In this document: positions 57,588-64,000 of the stretch, piece after piece
How positions within the stretch are numbered: position 1 is the first letter of the stretch
Layout of the letters: every line of letters starts with the position of its first letter
Assembly: GCA_963769745.1 (NCBI GenBank)
Contig: CAVYNB010000003.1
Span: 7,416 to 71,415, forward strand
Reading direction: 5' to 3'
DNA from: JALORV01 sp963769745
Lineage (GTDB): Bacteria; Pseudomonadota; Gammaproteobacteria; Burkholderiales; Burkholderiaceae_F
Length of the DNA stretch: 64,000 nt
The notes under the pieces: generated by a model
What the model was told of the DNA's origin: nothing
What the model saw: only the letters and a program-made list of their open reading frames with translations
Database searches by the model: none
Translations under genes and position numbers: made by a program

Positions 57588-58258
57588 CACCTACCGCCGA
57601 CCTTTCGATCCTCTCGCTCATCACCAAGGCCACGGTGGTCGTGCAGTTCGTGATGCTGCTGCTCGCGGTGCTGTCGATCGCCTCGTGGACGGCGATCTTC
57701 CAGAAGGGCTTCGCGATCAAGCGGGCGAAGCGCGAGACCGAGGAATTCGAGCGCCAGTTCTGGGGTGGCGCCGAGCTGAGCCAGCTGTATCAGCAGGCCT
57801 CGAATCCGCGGCGCAAGTCCGGCACGCTGGAGCGCATTTTCGAAGCTGGCATGAGCGAGTTCCTGAAGTTGCGTGGCCGCGGTGATGCGCAGGCCACGCT
57901 CGACGGCGCCCGGCGCGCGATGCGTGCCTCATACCAGCGCGAGATGGACGGGCTGGAGTCGCGCCTGAACTTCCTCGCGTCGGTGGGCTCGGTCAGCCCC
58001 TACATTGGCCTCTTCGGCACGGTGTGGGGAATCATGCACGCGTTCACCGGTCTATCGAATCTGCAGCAGGCCAATCTCGCGAGCGTGGCGCCCGGCATTG
58101 CCGAGGCGCTGGTGGCGACCGCGATCGGCCTGTTTGCGGCGATTCCGGCCGTGGTCGCATACAACCGTTTTGCGAACGACATCGATCGGCTGGCCAACCG
58201 ATTCGAGAGCTTCATGGAAGAGTTCCTCAACATCCTGCAGCGTCAGCGGGCTGCCTGA
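57584..58258 (+). CDS. tolQ: Tol-Pal system proton channel subunit TolQ
   Basis: MotA/TolQ/ExbB family membrane protein, 224 residues, with TolR energising TolA. The first span is VVQFVMLLLAVLSIASWTAI. The conserved C-terminal pair of spans includes SVSPYIGLFGTVWGIMHAFT and EALVATAIGLFAAIPAVVAY. It is the Tol-system counterpart of the ExbB at 39.7 kb and lacks that protein's signal and A/P-rich extension. Confidence 0.97.
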   Translation: MTPTADLSILSLITKATVVVQFVMLLLAVLSIASWTAIFQKGFAIKRAKRETEEFERQFWGGAELSQLYQQASNPRRKSGTLERIFEAGMSEFLKLRGRGDAQATLDGARRAMRASYQREMDGLESRLNFLASVGSVSPYIGLFGTVWGIMHAFTGLSNLQQANLASVAPGIAEALVATAIGLFAAIPAVVAYNRFANDIDRLANRFESFMEEFLNILQRQRAA

Positions 58259-58261
58259 TCG

Positions 58262-58684
58262 ATGGCTCTCGTTGCACGCCGCACCGGCAAGCGCCGTCGC
58301 ATGATGGCGGACATCAACGTCGTCCCCTATGTCGACGTGATGCTGGTGCTTGTCGTGATCCTGATGGTGGCCGCGCCATTCGTGAATCCCAGCGTGGTCG
58401 ACCTGCCGTCGGTGGCCAAGGCCGGCCAGCAGAAGGACATTCCGGTGCGTGTCGTCGTGCGGTCCGACGGACGCGTGTCGATCCTCGATCAAAACAAGGG
58501 AGAGTCACCGGTGGCGGCGGGACAGTTGATCGCATCGGTGAAGTCGCGGCAGAAGAACGCGGGCACACCGGTAGTCATCGAGGCTGACGCGAAGGTCCAG
58601 TACAAGTCCGTTGTCGACGTGATGCGCGATCTGCAGAAGGCCGGCATCGAGCGCGTCGGCCTGTCGGTCCAGCTCGCACAATGA
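58262..58684 (+). CDS. tolR: Tol-Pal system protein TolR
   Basis: ExbD-like subunit of 140 residues. The basic N-terminus RRTGKRRRMMADINVVPYVD leads to the single span, with the conserved aspartate in PYVDVMLVLVVILMVAAPF. The periplasmic domain ends IERVGLSVQLAQ. It starts 3 bp after tolQ, and its stop overlaps tolA. Confidence 0.97.
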   Translation: MALVARRTGKRRRMMADINVVPYVDVMLVLVVILMVAAPFVNPSVVDLPSVAKAGQQKDIPVRVVVRSDGRVSILDQNKGESPVAAGQLIASVKSRQKNAGTPVVIEADAKVQYKSVVDVMRDLQKAGIERVGLSVQLAQ

Positions 58685-59493
58685 CGAACGCTGCACCCCG
58701 AGCCCGGCGCCATCGCTGGCACGCGCCTGAGAAAGGCACCGCCCCCGCGTTCATGATCTCGCTCGCGGCGCACACGATGCTCTTTCTCGCGATCGCGTTT
58801 GTCGTGCGCTGGAAGACCGAACCGGCCGGTCCGGTCTCGGCCGAACTGTGGGGCGGGTTGCCGCCGATCGTCGAGGTGACACCGCCGCCGCCACCCCCAC
58901 CGCCGCCTCCGAAGATTGAGCGCGCACCTGAGCCGGAACCGGTGAAGCCCGACATCGTCATCGAGCAGAAGAAGCCCGAGCCCAAGCCGGAAAAGAAGGT
59001 CGAGCCGGTGAAAAAGGTTGAACCGGTGAAGAAGGTCGAACCTGACAAGGTGGAACTGCGCAAGCGGGAAGAAGAGGCCAAGGTGGAGAAGGCAGCGCAG
59101 GCGGCCGCGCAGAAGCAACGCGAAGTGTCGATTCAACGAGCCCTCGCAGCAGCGGGATCGTCGAGTAGTTCTGCAGCGGCTGGGTCAGCGGCGGGTGGTT
59201 CGGGTCTGACCGACACCTACAAAGGCCAAGTGGTGGGCTGCATCCGCCCGCACATCGTGTTCAATGTGCCTGAGGGAATGCGCGCAAAACAACACGTTGC
59301 GGAGTTCGAGGTCCAGCTATTGCCGTCCGGCGAGCAGATCGGCGCGCCTCGCCTGGTCAGCGGCAGTGGCCTCGCCGCCTACGACCAGGCCGTCGAACGT
59401 GCGATCCGCCGTTGCGATCCCTTCCCGCGGCCGCGTGAAGGCGCAATGCCACGATCGCTGCGCCTGACATTCGATCCTGTGGATACCCGATAG
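58681..59493 (+). CDS. tolA: Tol-Pal system protein TolA
   Basis: Trans-envelope protein linking TolQR to TolB and Pal. One N-terminal span (FMISLAAHTMLFLAIAFVVR), a proline run, a short repeat block with VEPVKK three times, a charged helical region and a C-terminal TonB-like domain (TYKGQVVGCIRPHIVF ... DPFPRPREGAMPRSLRLTF). At 270 residues it is shorter than the enteric TolA because the helical domain II is reduced, as in many betaproteobacteria. Confidence 0.95.
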   Translation: MTNAAPRARRHRWHAPEKGTAPAFMISLAAHTMLFLAIAFVVRWKTEPAGPVSAELWGGLPPIVEVTPPPPPPPPPPKIERAPEPEPVKPDIVIEQKKPEPKPEKKVEPVKKVEPVKKVEPDKVELRKREEEAKVEKAAQAAAQKQREVSIQRALAAAGSSSSSAAAGSAAGGSGLTDTYKGQVVGCIRPHIVFNVPEGMRAKQHVAEFEVQLLPSGEQIGAPRLVSGSGLAAYDQAVERAIRRCDPFPRPREGAMPRSLRLTFDPVDTR

Positions 59494-59596
59494 ATCGGAC
59501 ACCTTTGTCACCTCGCTTAACCCCATCTTTCGTCGTCGCGCGTTTCCGTGAACGTGGGCCGCGCGTCGCTGTCTATACTCGCCGGCAGCTGTCCGA

Positions 59597-60892
59597 ATGA
59601 AGAAATCGCAAAAAATCGTCCCTCGTATCGCCCGCCGGTCCCTGTGCGGCGCACTGGTTCTCCTACCTCTGGCGGCTCGCGCGCAGTTGCGCGTCGAGAT
59701 CACCGGCGTCGGCGGCCAGCAGTTTCCGATCGCAATCGCGCCATTTTCCGTGGAGGGCGCGCCGGGTCAGGACATTGCGGCCATCGTGCGCGACGACCTG
59801 GCGCGGAGCGGCCTGTTCCGCATTGTCGATGCCGGCACGCAGCCCATCGCCGACAGCACCACTCCCAATCTTGCGGAGTGGAAATCGCGCGGTGCCGACG
59901 CACTTGCCATCGGCAGCGTCCGGCGGCTGGCCGACGGTCGCTATGACGTGCGCTTCCGACTGCTCGACACCGTCAAGCAGCTGCAGCTCGACGGGCTCTC
60001 GTACCTCGTCGCGGCCGCCGACCTACGGCTGACGGCACACCGGATCGCGGACCGGATCTACGAAAAGCTCACCGGCGAGCGCGGCGTGTTCGCGACGCGG
60101 ATCGCCTATGTCGTGCAGACCGGCCGCAACGCCTGGGAACTGCACATTGCCGACGCCGACGGCGCCAATTCGCAGGCCGCGCTGCGTTCGCGCGAACCGA
60201 TCATTTCGCCGGCGTGGTCGCCGGACGGCACGCGGCTTGCCTACGTATCCTTCGAGACCGGCAAGCCGGTCGTCTACGTCCACACGGTGACGACAGGCGA
60301 GCGCAAGGCCGTGGCGAATTTCCGCGGCTCGAACAGCGCGCCCGCCTGGTCGCCGGACGGCCGATCGCTGGCAGTGACACTGACGCGCGAAGGCAACTCG
60401 CAGGTCTTCCTGATGAACGCAGACGGCTCGAATGTCCGGCGCCTGACACAGTCGAGCGGCATTGATACCGAGCCGGTGTTCAGCCCGGACGGCACGTCGA
60501 TCTACTTCACGTCGGACCGGGGCGGTGGCCCGCAGGTCTACCGCATGCCGGCGGGCGGCGGTCCGGCGCAGCGTGTCACGTTCAACGGTGACTACAACAT
60601 CAGTCCGCGTCTGTCGCCTGACGGCCGGTTGCTCTCCTATGTGGGGCGTCGCAGTGGTCGCTTTCAGGTGATGGTGCTCGATATCGCTAGCGGCATCGAG
60701 TCGCCGATCACGGACACAGCGCGCGACGAATCGCCCAGCTTTGCCCCGAACGGTCGGCTGCTGCTGTATGCCACCGAAGTCAATGGGCGCGGCATTCTCG
60801 CCTCGGCGTCCGTCGATGGTCGTGTGCGGACCCGCCTCACCGGTCCCGCGGGCGACATCCGCGAACCGACCTGGGGTCCGTTCATCAAGTAG
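59597..60892 (+). CDS. tolB: Tol-Pal system translocation protein TolB
   Basis: Periplasmic beta-propeller that binds Pal. The signal ends near LAARAQL. An N-terminal domain precedes propeller repeats such as ISPAWSPDGTRLAYVSFE, SAPAWSPDGRSLAVTLT, TEPVFSPDGTSIYFTSD and ISPRLSPDGRLLSYVG. At 431 residues it is standard. A 103-bp gap from tolA contains TATACT just upstream of the start. Confidence 0.97.
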   Translation: MKKSQKIVPRIARRSLCGALVLLPLAARAQLRVEITGVGGQQFPIAIAPFSVEGAPGQDIAAIVRDDLARSGLFRIVDAGTQPIADSTTPNLAEWKSRGADALAIGSVRRLADGRYDVRFRLLDTVKQLQLDGLSYLVAAADLRLTAHRIADRIYEKLTGERGVFATRIAYVVQTGRNAWELHIADADGANSQAALRSREPIISPAWSPDGTRLAYVSFETGKPVVYVHTVTTGERKAVANFRGSNSAPAWSPDGRSLAVTLTREGNSQVFLMNADGSNVRRLTQSSGIDTEPVFSPDGTSIYFTSDRGGGPQVYRMPAGGGPAQRVTFNGDYNISPRLSPDGRLLSYVGRRSGRFQVMVLDIASGIESPITDTARDESPSFAPNGRLLLYATEVNGRGILASASVDGRVRTRLTGPAGDIREPTWGPFIK

Positions 60893-60913
60893 GTCTCGAA
60901 GCAAGGAGTGACG

Positions 60914-61468
60914 ATGCATCAACTCACCAAGTACGCACGAAGTGCAGCCGCAGCGGCGGCCATCATCTGGATGGTCGCCGGCTGTTCATCGGTCAAGCTC
61001 GACGAGCAGAGCCCCGCGCCGATCGTCGATGCCCAGAGCGGCACGAGCGGAACCGGCGCTACCGATCCGCGCGCCGTCAAGCCGGTGACCGCCGCCACGA
61101 CTCAGGGGGTCGATCCGTTCACCGACCCGAACAATCCGCTGTCGAAGAAGAGCGTCTACTTCGACTTCGACAGTTTTGTCGTCAAGAGCGAATTCCAGCC
61201 GCTGGTCGAGGCGCACGGCAAATACCTCGCGGCCAACAGCGGACGCCAGATCAAGATCGAGGGCAATACGGACGAACGCGGCGGGCGCGAGTACAACCTG
61301 GCACTGGGCCAGAAGCGCGCCGAAGCCGTGAAGCAACGCCTGTTGCTGCTCGGCGCCAAGGACGGTCAGGTCGAAACCGTGAGCTTTGGCAAGGAGAAGC
61401 CGCGCGCACTCGGTAGCACCGAGGAGGCGTGGGCGCAGAACCGGCGGGCGGATATTGTTTATAAGTAA
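60914..61468 (+). CDS. pal: Peptidoglycan-associated lipoprotein Pal
   Basis: Outer-membrane lipoprotein binding peptidoglycan through an OmpA-like domain. I chose ATG 60914 because AAGGAG lies 5-6 bp upstream. The lipobox is VAGC. The OmpA domain has SVYFDFDSFVVKSEF, IEGNTDERGGREYNLALGQKR with the peptidoglycan-contacting residues, and RRADIVYK at the end. There are 184 residues. Repeat copy C begins at the next base. Confidence 0.97.
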   Translation: MHQLTKYARSAAAAAAIIWMVAGCSSVKLDEQSPAPIVDAQSGTSGTGATDPRAVKPVTAATTQGVDPFTDPNNPLSKKSVYFDFDSFVVKSEFQPLVEAHGKYLAANSGRQIKIEGNTDERGGREYNLALGQKRAEAVKQRLLLLGAKDGQVETVSFGKEKPRALGSTEEAWAQNRRADIVYK

Positions 61469-61561
61469 CGTTTCTCGTGTACGCGACCGCTATGCGGTCG
61501 CACGTGCACTCGAAACGGAATAGTTAGAGGGGCGGGCTTGGGAGCGGCCCGGCGCCCGCCC
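61469..61561 (+). repeat. Two-hairpin intergenic element, copy C
   Basis: Begins immediately after the pal stop. Hairpin 1 (61469-61517) pairs CGTTTC with GAAACG and has an inner GCGACCGC/GCGGTCGC stem. Hairpin 2 has a perfect 8-bp stem GGGCGGGC/GCCCGCCC (61530-61537 with 61554-61561) around the 16-nt segment TTGGGAGCGGCCCGGC. It precedes cpoB by 67 bp. Confidence 0.85.
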
Positions 61562-61628
61562 TTGATACAACTGCACGCGGGGTCGTCCTGCGATCGCCGC
61601 GTTCAACCGGTTGAACTCATTGGCGCCT

Positions 61629-62387
61629 ATGAATTTTCGAAACTTCGCCGCTGTCTTCGCTCTGGCCGTCGCGTTGCCGGTGCAGGCTCAGCTCTTTGCT
61701 GATGACGATGCGCGCAAGGCGATCCTCGAACTGCGGCAGCGGATAGCGGCCATGGAAACGGCGCTGCAGAAGAAGGACGCGGAACTAACCAGCCGGCTCG
61801 ATACGGCGCAGCGCGGTCAGCTCGAACTCGTCAACCAGAACGATGCTCTACGGCAAGAAGTGGCCAAGCTGCGCGGCCAGGTCGAGGCACTGGCCAACGA
61901 GGTGGCCACCTTGCAGAAGCGCAACCGCGACCTGTACACCGATCTCGAGGCGCGGCTGAAGAAGTTCGAGCCATCGACCGTGACGGTCGACGGTCGTACT
62001 GCGACGGTCGATCGTGCCGAACAGGCAACCTATGACGCGGCCCTGGCGCAGTTCCGCGGGGGCGACTTCCGCAACTCGATCGCGAGCTTCCAGCAGTTCA
62101 TCGCACGCTATCCCGCCAGCGCCTATGTCCCGGTGGCGCAGTATTTCATTGGCAGCGCACTGTTTGCGCTGAAGGACTACAAGGGTTCGATCGCGGCCCA
62201 TCAGGTGATCGTCGATCGCTACAAGGACTCGCCGCGTGCGGCCGAGGCGCTGCTGTCGATCGCTGACAGTCAGTTGCAGATGGCGGACAAGAAGTCCGCC
62301 AATCGCACGCTGACGCGCGTGATCAAGGAGTATCCGGACAGCGAAGCGGCGGTGCTGGCACGCGAGCGCCTGCCGGGGACACGCTGA
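61629..62387 (+). CDS. cpoB: Cell division coordinator CpoB (YbgF)
   Basis: Periplasmic protein that couples Tol function to septal peptidoglycan synthesis. I chose ATG 61629 (MNFRNFAAVFALAVALPVQA), with signal cleavage near VQAQL. A coiled-coil segment (about 30-105, rich in heptads such as LRQEVAKLRGQVEALANEVA) is followed by TPR repeats (YDAALAQFRGGDFRNSIASF, GSALFALKDYKGSIAAHQVI, DSQLQMADKKSANRTLTRVI). There are 252 residues. Confidence 0.95.
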   Translation: MNFRNFAAVFALAVALPVQAQLFADDDARKAILELRQRIAAMETALQKKDAELTSRLDTAQRGQLELVNQNDALRQEVAKLRGQVEALANEVATLQKRNRDLYTDLEARLKKFEPSTVTVDGRTATVDRAEQATYDAALAQFRGGDFRNSIASFQQFIARYPASAYVPVAQYFIGSALFALKDYKGSIAAHQVIVDRYKDSPRAAEALLSIADSQLQMADKKSANRTLTRVIKEYPDSEAAVLARERLPGTR

Positions 62388-62496
62388 GGTACTCGGAACG
62401 GACTAGTCGGCAGCGAGCCGCAGCCTGCGGCTCTCGGCTTAGACTTGCCGCGCCACTCTCTCCGGCGGCGACCCCGCCCAATCGATAGTCGAATTC

Positions 62497-63612
62497 ATGC
62501 CGGCCGCTGATCTCGCCGCGCTTTCCGCACTCGTCCTGACGGCAACCTTTGCGCTGGCCTTTGCCTTCGGCGCGATCGTGCAGCGGACGAACTTTTGCAC
62601 GATGGGAGGGGTTGCGGACATCGTCAATTTCGGCGACTGGACGCGGATGCGCCAATGGCTGCTGGCGATCGCGGTCGCGGTTGGAGGGACGACGCTGATC
62701 GACGTCACGGGCCTGATCGACGTCAGCGCGAGTTACTACACGTCGACGCGATTTACGCCCCTGGCCTACGTCGTCGGCGGGCTGATGTTCGGCTTCGGCA
62801 TGGTGCTCGTCGGCGGTTGCGGGTCCAAGTCCCTCGTACGTGCTGGTGCGGGCAGCCTCAAATCCCTTGTCGTTCTGCTCGTGCTCGCCGTCGTCGCCTA
62901 CATGACCTTGCGCGGGGCGCTGGCGCTGTTTCGCGTCGGCGTGCTCGAACGCGTCGGCGTCACGCTGTCGAGCCGCCAGGATCTGCCGTCATTGCTGGCG
63001 GCGACGACCGGTGCGCGCACCGCGTGGCAACTAGGCCTCGGCCTGGCCCTGGCAGCCTTGCTCGCCGCCTTCGCATTGCGCGATCGCGCGTTCCTGACGT
63101 TCGACAATCTGCTGGCCGGCGTTGGCATCGGCAGCGTCATCGTCGCGGTCTGGGTCGTATCGGGCCACATCGGCCATGTAGCCGAGCATCCGCAGACCCT
63201 GAACGAAGCCTTCCTGCGCACTAACTCGCGTCAGATGGAATCCCTGTCGTTCGTGGCGCCGGTCGCATGGACGCTCGACTTTCTGCTGTTCGCCAGTGAT
63301 GCGAGCAAGGAGCTGACGATCGGCATCGTCGCGGTGATCGGCATGTTCGCCGGCTCGTTGGTGTATGCCGTGGCGACGGGCCGCTTCCGCTGGGAGGGCT
63401 TTCGCGATACGGAGGACACCGCCAACCACATCGTCGGCGCCGCTCTCATGGGTTTCGGCGGCGTGACCGCGCTGGGCTGCACGATCGGTCAGGGCCTGTC
63501 GGGCATATCGACGCTGGCGGCGGGTTCGTTCATCGCACTCACCAGCATCATCGTCGGCGCGGTGCTCGGTATCCGGTACCAGGCATGGCGGATCGAGCGC
63601 ATCAGCGCATGA
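62497..63612 (+). CDS. YeeE/YedE-family thiosulfate transporter
   Basis: Membrane protein of 371 residues with about nine spans. The cysteine motifs known to relay thiosulfate in YeeE are all visible: TNFCTMGG near residue 32, GGCGSKSLVRAG near 107 and LGCTIGQGLSG near 328. A partner TsuB/YeeD-type protein is not seen adjacent. It lies between cpoB and a metallo-beta-lactamase-fold gene. With the rhodanese and SoxX-like cytochrome elsewhere in the window it hints at inorganic sulfur use. Confidence 0.9.
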   Translation: MPAADLAALSALVLTATFALAFAFGAIVQRTNFCTMGGVADIVNFGDWTRMRQWLLAIAVAVGGTTLIDVTGLIDVSASYYTSTRFTPLAYVVGGLMFGFGMVLVGGCGSKSLVRAGAGSLKSLVVLLVLAVVAYMTLRGALALFRVGVLERVGVTLSSRQDLPSLLAATTGARTAWQLGLGLALAALLAAFALRDRAFLTFDNLLAGVGIGSVIVAVWVVSGHIGHVAEHPQTLNEAFLRTNSRQMESLSFVAPVAWTLDFLLFASDASKELTIGIVAVIGMFAGSLVYAVATGRFRWEGFRDTEDTANHIVGAALMGFGGVTALGCTIGQGLSGISTLAAGSFIALTSIIVGAVLGIRYQAWRIERISA

Positions 63613-63731
63613 GCTAGACGGTTCTAGGCCGGGCTACTTGACCCGACGACTTGCGCCGCGCGCCGAAGCGCACCATGCTTGACTTTCCTTCGCCGCCGCA
63701 AGCGGCACTTTGATAAGCGTCCAGGCCCATC

Positions 63732-64000
63732 GTGGAAAAGAAATTCGCCTCCCAGGCTGACCTTGAGGTCAAGAAGGTCAGCTTCGACCAGTTGTCTGAC
63801 AATGCCTATGCGTACACGGCCGAGGGCGATCCGAACACCGGCATCGTCATCGGTGACGACGCGGTAATGGTGATCGACGCACAGGCCACGCCGGTGATGG
63901 CGCAGGACGTGATCCGCCATATCCGCAGCGTGACTGACAAGCCGATCAAGTACGTGACGCTGACGCACTATCACGCGGTGCGCGTGCTCGGCGCGTCGGG
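63732..64000 (+). CDS. Metallo-beta-lactamase-fold protein, N-terminal part (runs off window)
   Basis: Starts GTG 63732 (VEKKFASQADLEVKKVSFDQ) and shows the MBL-fold beginning AYTAEGDPNTGIVIGDDAVM with VIDAQATPVMAQDVI. The metal motif region reads LTHYHAVRVLGAS, where most members have HxHxDH; the aspartate and third histidine are replaced by V and R. The remainder lies outside the window. Function unknown; its position after a YeeE transporter may link it to sulfur compounds. Confidence 0.75.
   Translation, partial: MEKKFASQADLEVKKVSFDQLSDNAYAYTAEGDPNTGIVIGDDAVMVIDAQATPVMAQDVIRHIRSVTDKPIKYVTLTHYHAVRVLGAS

Noticed and set aside
59033..59120. VEPVKK repeats in tolA as a mobile or CRISPR-like array
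   Set aside because: They are short in-frame repeats in the charged linker of TolA, common in this protein.
1..64000. CRISPR arrays, prophage, insertion sequences, integrase-linked islands
   Set aside because: I saw no regularly spaced repeats with variable spacers, no transposase or integrase genes and no terminal inverted repeats with target duplications.

Overview
The window is GC-rich, densely packed chromosomal DNA from a betaproteobacterium, most likely of the order Burkholderiales. Gene order supports this: dusB-fis-purH-ruvCAB; lnt-glyQ-glyS-plsC-ygjP-gloA; rsmA-pdxA-surA-lptD opposite amgK-murU; pcm-rhodanese-tolC facing waaA; and ybgC-tolQRAB-pal-cpoB. A Burkholderiales-type intergenic repeat fits too. 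I cannot name a genus. Nothing indicates a plasmid, phage or insertion sequence.

Layout. 1-9.3 kb: pgi, galE and the LPS inner-core genes waaC and waaA, facing tolC, a rhodanese and pcm; then a TetR regulator with a partial tandem copy, and thiD. 9.3-24 kb: a tRNA with anticodon CAU, miaB, a metzincin lipoprotein, phoH-ybeY, a reverse-strand lipoprotein, corC-lnt-glyQS-plsC, a YgjP-type metalloprotein and gloA. 24-38.8 kb: rsmA-pdxA-surA-lptD on the minus strand, then amgK-murU, a UbiH-type monooxygenase, dusB-fis-purH, a 438-bp imperfect palindrome and ruvCAB. 38.9-57 kb is the most accessory-looking part: tonB-exbB-exbD-exbD plus a TPR protein, an orphan SoxX-type cytochrome, two tiny exported or membrane proteins, two paralogous TonB-dependent receptors and a complete peptide-type ABC importer whose binding protein looks anchored at both ends. 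57-64 kb: the Tol-Pal system, a YeeE-type thiosulfate transporter and the start of a metallo-beta-lactamase-fold gene.

Much of the window serves the cell envelope: LPS core assembly (waaC, waaA), LPS export (lptD), outer-membrane protein folding (surA), lipoprotein acylation (lnt), MurNAc recycling (amgK-murU), envelope constriction (tol-pal) and energised uptake (tonB-exbBD with two receptors). The receptors and the ABC importer lie on one strand and may form a single uptake route for peptide-like substrates; this is inference.

Two points dominate interpretation. First, about 17 reading-frame breaks interrupt otherwise intact genes, including essential ones, and about 15 have the sign of a single inserted base. 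That looks like uncorrected read error rather than decay, so I describe these genes as functional with a probable sequence error. Second, three copies of a two-hairpin element lie within operons, all in the same orientation and two of them directly after a stop codon. Their stems differ by compensating changes while a 16-nt apical segment is conserved. This is the best candidate here for an under-described structured RNA.
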